Origin: CAVSWT01 sp963782985
GTDB taxonomy: Bacteria > Bacteroidota > Ignavibacteria > Ignavibacteriales > Ignavibacteriaceae
Length of the DNA: 64,000 bases
Direction: 5' to 3'
Assembly: GCA_963782985.1 (NCBI GenBank)
Contig: CAWALU010000002.1
Coordinates: 1 to 64,000, forward strand
Notes under the pieces: generated by a model
Seen by the model: the letters and a program-made list of their open reading frames with translations, nothing else
The model's database searches: none
Told to the model about the DNA's origin: nothing
Part shown: in pieces, positions 28,427 to 37,813 of the stretch
Layout: each line of letters opens with the position of its first letter
Numbering within the stretch: position 1 is the first letter of the stretch
Program-made: the position numbers and the translations under genes

Positions 28427-30392
28427 ATGAATAACCCTCTTTGGCTGCCCGATAAAACTTACATTGAAAATTCAAACATAATTTCTTTCATTAAGTATGT
28501 AGAAGAATTAACCGGGATACAAATAAATAGTTATGATGAACTTTACAATTGGTCGGTAGAAAATATTGAAGAATTCTGGAAATCAATTTGGATAATTTCC
28601 GGAGTTATTTATTCGAAGCCATACGATTCAATTTTATCGGAACGCAAAATGCCGGGCGCAAAATGGTTTGAAGGAGCTAAACTAAATTTTGCCGAAAATC
28701 TTTTAAAGTATAAAGATGATAAAATTGCAATTATAAGCTGCCGGGAAGATTCGCCAAAAGTTAGTCTGACGTATGAAACGCTTTACAAAAAAACGGCAGC
28801 CTGTGCTTATGGTTTAAAACAGCTCAGAGTTAAAAAGGGCGATAGAGTCGCCGGCTTTGTTACCAACATTCCGGAAGCAATAATTGCAATGCTTGCAGCC
28901 ACAAGCATCGGCGCAATTTGGTCTTCGTGTTCGCCGGACTTTGGATTGCAGGGTGTGTTGGATCGGTTTTCACAAATCACTCCAAAAATTTTATTTGCAA
29001 TTGAATCGTATCAATACAACGGAAATGAAATTGACTGCAAAACAAAAATTAATCAGATAAGTGAAAACATTTCTTCCATTGAAAAAATTATTTTAGTAGA
29101 AAAATTTAATGACTTTCATTCGGAAAAAATCACAACTGCAAATACTGAAATAAATAATTCAATATACTTTTCTGAATTGCTAAATAATTCCGCTGAAAAA
29201 ATTAATTTTGAACAGCTTCCTTTTGATCATCCGGTTTACATTATGTATTCATCTGGAACAACCGGCAAACCAAAATGTATTGTGCATGGAGCTGGAGGCA
29301 CTCTGCTGCAGCATTTCAAAGAGCTATCACTTCATACAAATCTTAAACGAAACGATGTAATAACTTATTACACAACTTGCGGCTGGATGATGTGGAATTG
29401 GCTTGTCAGTTCTTTTAAATATAGGCGCTACAATTTTTTTGTACGATGGAAGCCCGGTTTATCCTAATTTAGAAACATTATGGAAATATATTGAAACAGA
29501 AAAAATTAATGTTTTTGGAACGAGCCCTAAGTTTATATCTATTTCTGAAAAGTCTGGACTTATTCCAAAAGAGGAATTCATCTTATCATCTTTAAAGATT
29601 ATTCTTTCAACTGGCTCGCCTTTGTCAAAAGAAAATTTTGAATGGGTTTATTCACACGTAAAAAAAGATTTGCAGCTTTCTTCAATCTCCGGCGGTACAG
29701 ATATTATTTCATGCTTTATGCTCGGCTGTCCCATTCTTCCGGTTTACAGCGGCGAAATACAATGTCGCGGTTTGGGTTTGAAGGTCGAAGCTTTCGATGA
29801 ATTCGGTAATTCTGTTTTAAAAGAAAAAGGCGAACTAGTTTGCACGAAGTCATTTCCTTCAATGCCTATTTGTTTTTGGGATGATACTGAAAACAAAAAA
29901 TACGAAGAAGCATACTTTAAAAAATATCCCGGCGTTTGGCGCCACGGCGATTATATTGAGATTACAGAACACAACGGTATAATTGTTTACGGAAGATCGG
30001 ATGCAACTTTAAATCCGGGCGGCGTTCGAATTGGTACAGCCGAAATTTATAGAGTTGTAGAAAATATGGATGAGATTTTGGATAGCTTAGTGGTTGGGCA
30101 GAATTGGAAAAATGATATTAGAATTGTTTTATTTGTGGCGCTAAAAAATAAAATGATTTTAACAAACGAGTTAAAAGAAAAAATAAGACAAAACATTAAA
30201 GCTTTAACTACGCCTCGGCATATTCCAAATAAAATAATTCAGATAGATGAAGCGCCGAGGACAATTAACGGAAAGAAAGTTGAAATAGCGGTTACGAGAA
30301 TTATTAATGGAGAAGATGTGGACAATAAAGATGCGCTTGCAAATCCTCAATCATTAAATCAATTTAAAAATATTTCTGAACTTAATGATTAA
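28427..30392 (+). pseudogene. aacS: Acetoacetate-CoA ligase, interrupted by a one-base frameshift
   Basis: The restored protein is about 655 aa, the usual length. Start ATG 28427 (MNNPLWLPDKTYIEN). Features: ACSS_N-like N-terminus, AMP-binding P-loop YSSGTTGKPKCIVHG (about 29247), then GRSDATLNPGGVRIGTAEIYRVVE and the C-terminal catalytic Lys region TINGKKVEIAVTRI. The break is at 29411-29416, where TCTTTTAAA should read TCTTTAAA to give WLVSSLNIGATIFLYDG. One extra T in a homopolymer suggests sequencing error or recent mutation. It activates acetoacetate from the FAH step to acetoacetyl-CoA, completing the route to central metabolism. Confidence 0.85.
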
Positions 30393-31212
30393 AAGTAAAT
30401 TAAGGAAAAAAATAAAATATTACGTTTTTATATGTTTAATATTTTTGTATGCTCCGACTAATTTCGCCCAAAATTTTAATTTAAATATTCTTCCAAAACA
30501 AAAAATTTACGATAGGTATTATGCTGATGCTCTTTCTCATCAATTATCAATTTCAAAACATTTGGAATCGCGCCAGTGGTTTGGAAATATTGGGGCAAAT
30601 ATTCCTCTCGCTGATTTAACTATTTATAATCATACCATTCAAATTTCCGCTGCGGCAACTGTTTTCAATACGCTAATAAAAACGCCGGGACATATTCAGG
30701 TTTACACAGTTGATTATCTAGTTGATTTTTATTTTGATAAAAAAATTACTTCTAATTTTACAGCCAGATTTTTGTGGGGACATTTAAGCGCGCATTATTC
30801 TGATGATGGAATTACTCAGTTGAATAATTTCCCCATCAGTTATGTTAGAGATTATACCGGTGTCCACGCGGAATATTTATTAAATATGATTAATGGTAAG
30901 ATTTATGGCGGAGTATTTTATAATTTTCATAATGAGCCAATCCTTGACAAACATACAACTTATCAATTCGGCTTTGACGGAGGAATAAATTTTCTGAAAT
31001 CATTATTTGGCTATGTTGCTTTTGATTTAAAAATAAAATCAGAGGCGGCAAATGGAACCACACAAAGTTTTCAAATAGGAATAAAATATTCATCAAACAG
31101 CAGCCGCGCAATAAGATTAGCGTTTACTAATCGCCGTGGATTAGAAGAACGCGGGCAATTATTTAATTTAAAAGATGTTAAAAATACTCTTGGTTTATTT
31201 ATAGATTTTTAA
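30385..31212 (+). CDS. Outer-membrane/periplasmic protein of unknown function
   Basis: 275 aa. Signal peptide YVFICLIFLYAPTNFAQ. The rest has alternating hydrophobic/aromatic beta-strand character (VDYLVDFYFDKKITSNFTARFLWGH, LGLFIDF at the C-terminus), suggesting an outer-membrane barrel. The pattern is somewhat like DUF1207 proteins, not certain. The start overlaps the end of the acetoacetate-CoA ligase by 8 bp, so it is probably co-transcribed, but a functional link to tyrosine breakdown is not evident. Confidence 0.6.
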   Translation: MIKSKLRKKIKYYVFICLIFLYAPTNFAQNFNLNILPKQKIYDRYYADALSHQLSISKHLESRQWFGNIGANIPLADLTIYNHTIQISAAATVFNTLIKTPGHIQVYTVDYLVDFYFDKKITSNFTARFLWGHLSAHYSDDGITQLNNFPISYVRDYTGVHAEYLLNMINGKIYGGVFYNFHNEPILDKHTTYQFGFDGGINFLKSLFGYVAFDLKIKSEAANGTTQSFQIGIKYSSNSSRAIRLAFTNRRGLEERGQLFNLKDVKNTLGLFIDF

Positions 31213-31217
31213 ATTTT

Positions 31218-32075
31218 ATGTTAAAAAAAATTTTTACTGTATTAATAATCTTTATTAGTTTTTCACAAAACATTTATTCATTTAATAAAGATGATACTAC
31301 TACTACTACTTCCATCATCTCAAAAAAAAATATCTCAATTGCAATAATTTCGGGTGTTTATCTTTCCACAATTATTGATTCATATAAAACCTGGTGGGCT
31401 GATGATAAACAGCCATTTAAATTCAGCAACGGCAAGCATTGGTTTGATGAGAAAAGCGCTTATGGCATTGATAAACTTGGACATATGTACACTTCCTATT
31501 TTTTTTATCACACTATAAAAAATTTGTTTTTGTGGGGGGATTTCCCTAAAAATACCTCTATGTGGCTTTCTGCTTCGCTTACTTTTGGAATGGCAGTTCT
31601 AATTGAAGTGGGCGATGGCTTTTCAATTTATGAATTTGGTTTTGAAGATTTAGCTTTTAATTCCATTGGTTTGGCATATGGAATTTTGCAGGATGAAATT
31701 CCTTTCTTAAATAATATTAATATTAAGTGGAGCTACTTCCCAACCGAAGGATTCAGCTTTCCTCCTAAATTTTCCGAGCATTATGACGGGCATATTTATT
31801 GGCTCACTTTTAATCTTCATAATATGTTTGAGAAAACTCTAGGCAGCTTTTGGCCTGAATTTCTGCAGCCGGCAATTGGATATAGTGTTGCGAATAGAGC
31901 CTCGCAAAAAGAATTTGCTGTCGGATTGGATTTTAATCTTCTCAATTTATTTAACAGAAAAAATGAAAATCTTGATTTAATTGCAAAGACTATAAATCTT
32001 TTTCATATTCCGGCGCCGGGAATAAAATTCAATCCGCAGGCAAAACCCCAGTACAAACTTTTGTTATTAAATTAG
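31218..32075 (+). CDS. DUF2279-type envelope protein
   Basis: 285 aa. N-terminal signal or anchor (FTVLIIFISFSQNIYS), a Thr-rich stretch, then the conserved DUF2279 pattern: YKTWWADDKQPFKF, then YGIDKLGHMYTSYFFYH, then MAVLIEVGDGFSIYEFGFEDLAFNSIG. The GHM.S/H and acidic E(V)GDG residues sit in predicted membrane helices, resembling VanZ/PAP2-like lipid-active folds only loosely. Function unknown. It follows the previous envelope gene by 5 bp. Confidence 0.6.
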   Translation: MLKKIFTVLIIFISFSQNIYSFNKDDTTTTTSIISKKNISIAIISGVYLSTIIDSYKTWWADDKQPFKFSNGKHWFDEKSAYGIDKLGHMYTSYFFYHTIKNLFLWGDFPKNTSMWLSASLTFGMAVLIEVGDGFSIYEFGFEDLAFNSIGLAYGILQDEIPFLNNINIKWSYFPTEGFSFPPKFSEHYDGHIYWLTFNLHNMFEKTLGSFWPEFLQPAIGYSVANRASQKEFAVGLDFNLLNLFNRKNENLDLIAKTINLFHIPAPGIKFNPQAKPQYKLLLLN

Positions 32076-32124
32076 TTTCGTTAATATTTTGTTTTTATAT
32101 TTATAATGATTTTTTAAAAAAGGG

Positions 32125-32472
32125 ATGAACTTTTTAACAGAAAATAATTCAGATATAAGAATTATAACCATTCTTGTAAAACGAGCCACCATAAGCTACG
32201 CCGATGAGTTTAAATTAATTTTAGAAGATAAGATAAATAAGGGATGCAAAAAAATTATAATTGATTTAAATGAGTGCGAATTTATGGACAGCATTTTTTT
32301 CGGAGCGCTTATTTCATCTTTAAAAGAAATAATTAAAAACGAAGGGGAAATTAAAATCTGCAGTTCCATTTCTGACACCAAAAAAATGTTAGAACATACC
32401 AAAGCCACACGAGTTTTTAATTTGTATGAGAGCCGGGAAGAAGCGATAGAAAGTTTTCTTGCAAAATCCTAA
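32125..32472 (+). CDS. STAS-domain protein (anti-sigma factor antagonist type)
   Basis: 115 aa, one STAS domain. Beta strand KIIIDLNECEFMDSIFFGALISSLKEI carries the phosphorylatable Ser (EFMDS). Members bind and neutralise anti-sigma kinases when unphosphorylated. No anti-sigma kinase or SpoIIE phosphatase lies next to it. It is convergent with the uroporphyrinogen-decarboxylase-like gene, with only 27 bp between stops. Confidence 0.85.
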   Translation: MNFLTENNSDIRIITILVKRATISYADEFKLILEDKINKGCKKIIIDLNECEFMDSIFFGALISSLKEIIKNEGEIKICSSISDTKKMLEHTKATRVFNLYESREEAIESFLAKS

Positions 32473-32499
32473 TCTCTTTCAACTATTTCTATTAAAATA

Positions 32500-33675
32500 T
32501 TAATAGCTTCCGAATTTTTCCGCAAGACTAAAAAGCATTTTAATTTTTTCGGAATCGGTTGATGGCGCGATTGAACAAGCCGCGCTTAAAATATAACCGC
32601 CGTTCTTTTTTCCTATTTCAATTCTAGATTTAACATCATTTTCTATTTCTTCTTTTGAGCCGTTAAGCAAAATATTTACTGGATCAACATTTCCTTTTAT
32701 AAATGCTTTTCCTTCTAAAATGTCCTTTGCTTTTTGAAGTTCCACTGTTCCAAGAGGCGGCGGATCAAGCGTATCAATTCCATCTGTACCGCTTTGCAGC
32801 ATCAAGTCAAGCCTATCTCCTATGCTTCCGCAAGTATGCGTATAGATAGGAACATTAATTTCCGATTTTAATGTTTGAATTATTTTAGCTTCATAAGGAA
32901 GAACAAATTCAGTGTAATGTCCTCGTGAAATCAATCCACCGCCTGCAAATGCCGAGGAAATTAATATTGCATCGGCTCCGGCTTTAGCATGAATTTTTCC
33001 TAACTCAATTGCGCCAAGCGTTAATCGGTCAAGAATTAATTTTACTTTTATCGGATCAATCATAATTGCCATCAAAGCATTTTCATAATTCAGCAATTCA
33101 AGAAACTGCGACCATGGCGAAAAAATTTCTGCATGTATAGAAATTCTATCTCCGGTTAATTCTTTAACTTTTTTAATTGGGTCAGAAATATAATTGGGGG
33201 AAAAATTTTCAGAAGTTCTTTCTATCTCTTCAAATCCCCATTTGAAGGGATATGATATTCCAGTTATGTCCCAAGGATCAATATAAAATAATTTTTCCGG
33301 ATCAAGCTCCTCAAAAGTGGGAAAGTATCTTGTACCATCAGGCTGATAGTAATGCGGGTTATCATCATTAGGTATTATTGTAAAGCAGTTATTTTTCCAA
33401 ATTATTTTTTTTCCATTTGGATTATTTTCAATTCGTTGAATGAAGTTTTTTATATCCGGTTGTCTTCCGGGGAGATTAATTAATATTCCATCAAAAAAAT
33501 ATTTTTGTTGAAGTGAAACTAAGGCTTTGGCAAAGCCTTCCGAAGTAAGCCAAATATCGAGCGGATCAATTCCAGAATTTAAAAAATAATGACCAATGGA
33601 AAGCTGGCACATAACTGGAACTCTGTCAGGGATTCCCAGCTTCATTGCCAGATACATTCTTTCTTTGGATGTCAT
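32500..33675 (-). CDS. Uroporphyrinogen decarboxylase-family methyltransferase-like protein
   Basis: 391 aa. The N-terminus (MTSKERMYLAMKLGIPDRVPV) and the His/Cys motif YTHTCGSIGDRLDLML (Zn-binding in corrinoid methyltransferases of the MtaA/CmuA type) place it in the URO-D-like group, which here is not HemE because the HemE N-terminal substrate-arginine region is absent. Members move methyl groups to or from corrinoid or thiol acceptors. It lies 34 bp beyond the YeeE-rhodanese gene on the same strand and may be the last gene of the sulfur operon. Substrate unknown. Confidence 0.8.
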   Translation of the reverse strand: MTSKERMYLAMKLGIPDRVPVMCQLSIGHYFLNSGIDPLDIWLTSEGFAKALVSLQQKYFFDGILINLPGRQPDIKNFIQRIENNPNGKKIIWKNNCFTIIPNDDNPHYYQPDGTRYFPTFEELDPEKLFYIDPWDITGISYPFKWGFEEIERTSENFSPNYISDPIKKVKELTGDRISIHAEIFSPWSQFLELLNYENALMAIMIDPIKVKLILDRLTLGAIELGKIHAKAGADAILISSAFAGGGLISRGHYTEFVLPYEAKIIQTLKSEINVPIYTHTCGSIGDRLDLMLQSGTDGIDTLDPPPLGTVELQKAKDILEGKAFIKGNVDPVNILLNGSKEEIENDVKSRIEIGKKNGGYILSAACSIAPSTDSEKIKMLFSLAEKFGSY

Positions 33676-33709
33676 ACAAATAAATAATTATTAAAAGTTT
33701 AAGATAGAA

Positions 33710-34900
33710 TTAACAGCCGCCTATAATTCGTTTTGATTCTTTTTTAGGAACGGCAATAGTTTTATTTTTTTCAATTAGAATTGGAATAGCGGCGCTGGCT
33801 TTTTCTCTAAATTTAAAAGTGTATTCCTGCTGTTTAGTTTTTGCTTCGTACGGTTTTTTAAATTCCAAAATTTCTTTTTTAAATAAATTAAATCCGCCTT
33901 CAAGTACTTTAACATTTTGATAGCCAAGCTTTAAAGCAATCGCTGCATTTTTGCGCGCGATTAATTCATCATCCGCTATAAAAATATTTAATTTATTTTT
34001 CATTGGTAAAATCCTATCGGCATATTTTTCAAATAAATTATTTGTAGTGAAGGAATAAGATTGCGGCAAAGATAAATCTTTAAAATCAATCGCAGACCTT
34101 AAATCAATTATTTGAATACTTTTATCTTCTTCCATAAGTCTATAAGCAAGTTCATCGGAAGTGATAGTTTTAATCTCCAACGAATTTAAATAAGATAAAT
34201 TTTCAACTTCATTTTTATAACTTTCGCGAACGTCGGGCAAAAAGAATGCAGAGAAGCCCATAATTATAGCGATGCCGGTTAAGCCTAAATATAATTTACC
34301 TACTTTAAATTCGGGATTAGATTTTCCGTTTACTTTGTTTTCTATTAATGTAGTAGCCCAAAAAGCGCCGACTGCAACGGCTGTTAAAAGAAAAGCAAAT
34401 AAACCCTCAGACATTCCCATTGAATCAAAAATTCTAACATAGCCCCATGCTTCTGCTTTATATAGACTTTCATAAATAGGGTAGCCTTCTGCAAAAATTA
34501 GTACTCCCAGAAATGAACCGGCAATAAAAACCATTGCATCAATTTTACCGATTGCCGCAGCGCAGAAACTTGTGCCCGGGCAAAAACCTCCTACAACAAA
34601 TCCTAATCCCATAATTATTCCGCCAATAATTGCTGACCATAAAAATGTCGGGTTCACATAAATCAGATTTACATCAAGCAAACCGAAATGACTTAAGGCT
34701 ATAACTCCAAACATTGCGGTTACTCCGGCTGTAAAAAAAACTCGAAGCACAGTAAAATCATAACCGTAAAAAAGTCCTACCAATTTTTTGGAGGTTGAAA
34801 AACCGGCCTGTTCAAGTATAAAGCCGAAAGCAATTCCTATAAAGAATGCTATAACAAAGTTTAATTCGTTTCCAATTATATCGGGTACTAATGGTCCCAT
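33710..34900 (-). CDS. YeeE/YedE thiosulfate-transporter family protein fused to a rhodanese-like domain
   Basis: 396 aa. The first 220 residues form a multi-helix YeeE/YedE (TsuA-type) module with the Cys-containing motif GGFCPGTSFCAAAIGKIDA. A rhodanese-like fold occupies about 240-345 (IIDLRSAIDFKDLSLP ... AAIALKLGYQNVKVLEGGF). Where active rhodaneses have the catalytic Cys loop, this one reads FIADDELIARK with no Cys. The protein ends with RIIGGC, a terminal Gly-Gly-Cys that could be a sulfur carrier site (inference). It probably imports thiosulfate or another sulfur species. Operon: downstream of the smaller YeeE/YedE gene. Confidence 0.82.
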   Translation of the reverse strand: MGPLVPDIIGNELNFVIAFFIGIAFGFILEQAGFSTSKKLVGLFYGYDFTVLRVFFTAGVTAMFGVIALSHFGLLDVNLIYVNPTFLWSAIIGGIIMGLGFVVGGFCPGTSFCAAAIGKIDAMVFIAGSFLGVLIFAEGYPIYESLYKAEAWGYVRIFDSMGMSEGLFAFLLTAVAVGAFWATTLIENKVNGKSNPEFKVGKLYLGLTGIAIIMGFSAFFLPDVRESYKNEVENLSYLNSLEIKTITSDELAYRLMEEDKSIQIIDLRSAIDFKDLSLPQSYSFTTNNLFEKYADRILPMKNKLNIFIADDELIARKNAAIALKLGYQNVKVLEGGFNLFKKEILEFKKPYEAKTKQQEYTFKFREKASAAIPILIEKNKTIAVPKKESKRIIGGC

Positions 34901-34969
34901 TTAATTTCCTTTCAATCCTATTTTTAAAAGTGAGTTTGACCTAAAAAGGTGAGTCTCACATTAAATATT

Positions 34970-35497
34970 TTAAAGCCAAAGTTTTCTGAAGAAATAAGCG
35001 AACATGTAAGCACCGCCGAAAATAGCAAGCATAGTAATAATTCCGCCGGTTGATAAAACCGCCATTCCGCTTAAAGCCGCGCCGCTGGTGCATCCCCTCC
35101 CAAGCTGCGCTCCAAAGCCGAATAAAAGTCCCCCAAATAGTGCCCCGGCAATTCTTGTTTGGTTTTTTATTTTAGGAGATTTTTCAAGCGTAAAGTTTAA
35201 TCGGTTTGAAATTAACCCGGAAACAAAAGCGCCAATTAATACTCCAAGCATTTCAAACACCAGCCAGTTTTTTAATGGATTATTACTGTGTTCTACCAAA
35301 TACTCTGTATAAAATTTAGCGCTTTCAGTATGGGCGGGTGTTATAGTTTGAACAGCTGCCACCACTCCGCTTTTTACTGCACCGCTGGCTCCTAAGCCTC
35401 TGCCAGTTATAAATAGAGTTGCCAATAAAAGTAAACCGAGAAAGAATCCTGCTAAATAAGGATTCATATATTTTGCAGGTAAATTCAAATTTTTCAT
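34970..35497 (-). CDS. YeeE/YedE (DUF395) sulfur transporter subunit
   Basis: 175 aa, four to five TM helices. The motif QLGRGCTSGAALSGMAVLSTGG holds the conserved Cys used for thiosulfate relay in this family. It is half the size of the following protein, so the two probably form or complement a transporter. In the restored reading frame the preceding cytochrome b gene ends with ATGA overlapping this ATG, which implies translational coupling and a shared job in sulfur-oxyanion metabolism. Confidence 0.85.
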   Translation of the reverse strand: MKNLNLPAKYMNPYLAGFFLGLLLLATLFITGRGLGASGAVKSGVVAAVQTITPAHTESAKFYTEYLVEHSNNPLKNWLVFEMLGVLIGAFVSGLISNRLNFTLEKSPKIKNQTRIAGALFGGLLFGFGAQLGRGCTSGAALSGMAVLSTGGIITMLAIFGGAYMFAYFFRKLWL

Positions 35498-36211
35498 AAA
35501 ACTTCCTCTTCAACTAATTTTTTTTCAGTTAAGATATTTTCAACTGCTTCAATTTTGTTTTCTTCATTATGATGACCTTCTATTTCTTCATATCCAGTAA
35601 TCATCGCTTTCAAATTTGAAGTCAGCAGTTGTTCCAGTGGTTATCAAATACAAATGAGCAATGATAAAAGCGATGAGCAAAAATGCCCCAAACGTATGAA
35701 TTAAGGCGAACGGCTCTACTGTGTCAACATTTAAAACTGCAATTCCATTTTTTTGCGGATATCTATAAAACATATAAAGCAATCCGGAAATTACCATTAT
35801 CGGAATTACCAAAATTTTTAATCCGAAATAAACTAATCTTTGAAGCGGGTTTAATTTGCTTAAGACGGTTTTTTTTGTTGGATGAGGAGAGTTCTTAAAA
35901 ATGCCTATTAAATAAAAATTAATTTGCGATTTTAAATTTTTAACCGTTGGTAAATATTGTTTCCATTCTCCTGTGGTAAAGTGCCAAAAAATTGCGAACA
36001 CAATTAAAACGATAAAAGCGTAAGCAGCATTATTGTGGTACTTAACAGCATTTTGATATCCAAAAAATTTAATTGTTCCATGAATTTCAAAACCAGTGAA
36101 TGCTAAAAAGAAAATTAAAGCTGCTTGCATCCAGTGCCAGAACCGTTCAAATGCTTTGTAAATGTATACTTGTGTATACGATGAATAATTTTTTATGTTT
36201 TCAATTTTCAT
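35494..36211 (-). pseudogene. Membrane cytochrome b partner of the octaheme cytochrome (one-base frameshift near the C-terminus)
   Basis: As read, the frame stops at 35588 after 207 aa. It has four TM helices with candidate haem-ligand His residues at about 26 (ERFWHWMQ), 77 (FAIFWHFTTGEW), 172 and 186, fitting a thiosulfate/tetrathionate-type cytochrome b. Near 35620 a one-base shift gives an alternative end: SNLKAMITGYEEIEGHH and a further acidic tail. That frame stops at 35494 with an ATGA overlap with the next gene. KAMITGYEE is a recurrent C-terminal motif in this family, so I take the longer form (about 238 aa) as the intended product. It would carry electrons from quinol to the octaheme protein. 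Confidence 0.78.
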
Positions 36212-37785
36212 CTAATCTTCTCTCTTTTAATTTTGTTTGATGAAAAAATTCTAACCGTTCCGTGAAGCAATACTCCCAGCAAAGTTAAAATAATAATTGA
36301 GTAACCAGCGGTTTCTATAAAAGAAGAATAATTTCTTGCAGGCATATAAAAATCTGTTAGGGAAGCAAGCCGGCTGTTTTCTCTTGAGTGGCATTCAGTA
36401 CATTGAACAGTTAAATCTTTTGTAGAAACCATGTGATTAATGGGCCAATACATTTTTGTTTTTATAAATGAAACTTCACCGCTAAAAGGAATATTTGCTT
36501 CTGCCATTCCAACTTTAGCTGATTTTCGCCAATCAAAATCCTGCCAAAAGGCTCCTTCGCCTTTCTTTTCAGAATAAAGCTTCGGCTGAATTAATACACG
36601 TTTGATTGGGTCATAAGGCTGAATTGCCGAATGAATTTTAACAGGGATTATTTTAGAATCTTTGTCAGCATAAGAGCCGTTGAGTGTATTTATATCTAAT
36701 GGATGAGTTGTATCTTTAATTTCTTCACCGAATAGATAGTGTTTCGCTGTTCCATTAAACCAAACATAATCTGGTTTTAGGTTTTTACCGTATTTAAAAC
36801 TTCCTTTAATTGAAAGATATGTATGATTGCCATCCTCATCGTTGATTTCATAAGGTTTACCGTCTTTTAATTTTCCGGCAGTTGACCAATCCCAGCTTAA
36901 TTTTGTTGCATTAACTTTGGCGTAAGTTGGAATATGACAAGTTTGGCAGGAGACTTTAACTGTGTGTTCATTTAAAATATTATCTTCGTGAGGACTATCA
37001 GTATGGCAGTCTTCGCAAAAAGCTCTATTGTGGTTCATTGAAGAAAGAGAATACATTTTGCCGGCAATAATATGTTTTTCAGTTTTATGGCAATCGATAC
37101 ACTGTAAATTAGCTTCCTCAACTGCCATGTGAATGTCAATATCTTTTGTAGGTTCAAACATAGATTTTTCAAGGTCGCCATGTTTTACATTATTACCTCC
37201 TCCGCCAAAAAAATGACAGACCCCGCAATTGCTTCTTTTAGGTTTTCCAACATGCTGAGCAATAATATTCAAATCTAAAGATGGATCAGGGTAACCCGCT
37301 AATTCATTTTCCTTAACATAAGTCTCACTGTTATCATGACAAACTAGACAGTCAATATTTTTAGCATCTGTATAACTGAAATTTTGATCAGTCATTCCAT
37401 AACCTATATGGCATTTGGCGCAGCTTTGTTCGTTTCCTTCAACTCCAATGCAAAAATTATTAACGGCATTTTTTTTACCTATAAAAACAATACCTTTTCC
37501 TTCAATGTATTCTTCCCGTTCCCAATTCCAGTGATTTGATTTCATAATTTCTGCAGCTCTTCCATTATGACAGGAGAGGCATGCTTCAGTTACATCTTGC
37601 GGAGAGGTGAATTTTTTTTGAAGCGCTGCAAACTTTGTGTGGTCTACTGAAGTTGCGGTTATTTGGGAAAATTTTTCTTTAAGTTTTGTTTCTAATGAAG
37701 TCTCAGAGCTTTTGGTTTTTAAAAAAGTAACTGAAGAGATAATTGCTAATCCTATTATAAATAGAACTAAAATTATTTTTTTCAT
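36208..37785 (-). CDS. Octaheme c-type cytochrome, tetrathionate reductase family
   Basis: 525 aa. N-terminal signal anchor and eight CXXCH haem motifs: CLSCH, CAKCH, CLVCH, CGVCH, CIDCH, CEDCH, CQTCH, CTECH. A C-terminal TM helix (YSIIILTLLGVLLHG) ties it to the membrane. Motif number and spacing match octaheme tetrathionate reductase (OTR)-type proteins, which in vitro reduce tetrathionate, nitrite and hydroxylamine. The neighbouring cytochrome b overlaps its end by 4 bp, and YeeE/YedE transporters follow, so a sulfur oxyanion is the likely substrate. Nitrogen oxides remain possible. Confidence 0.88.
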   Translation of the reverse strand: MKKIILVLFIIGLAIISSVTFLKTKSSETSLETKLKEKFSQITATSVDHTKFAALQKKFTSPQDVTEACLSCHNGRAAEIMKSNHWNWEREEYIEGKGIVFIGKKNAVNNFCIGVEGNEQSCAKCHIGYGMTDQNFSYTDAKNIDCLVCHDNSETYVKENELAGYPDPSLDLNIIAQHVGKPKRSNCGVCHFFGGGGNNVKHGDLEKSMFEPTKDIDIHMAVEEANLQCIDCHKTEKHIIAGKMYSLSSMNHNRAFCEDCHTDSPHEDNILNEHTVKVSCQTCHIPTYAKVNATKLSWDWSTAGKLKDGKPYEINDEDGNHTYLSIKGSFKYGKNLKPDYVWFNGTAKHYLFGEEIKDTTHPLDINTLNGSYADKDSKIIPVKIHSAIQPYDPIKRVLIQPKLYSEKKGEGAFWQDFDWRKSAKVGMAEANIPFSGEVSFIKTKMYWPINHMVSTKDLTVQCTECHSRENSRLASLTDFYMPARNYSSFIETAGYSIIILTLLGVLLHGTVRIFSSNKIKREKIR

Positions 37786-37813
37786 ATAGTTTTACCCCAA
37801 TCTAAATAAACAA

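Noticed and set aside
34930..34959. Short inverted repeat GTGAG/CTCAC between the YeeE genes
   Set aside because: Five-base arms with a 20-base loop are weak, no T-run follows, and the flanking genes seem to be one operon.
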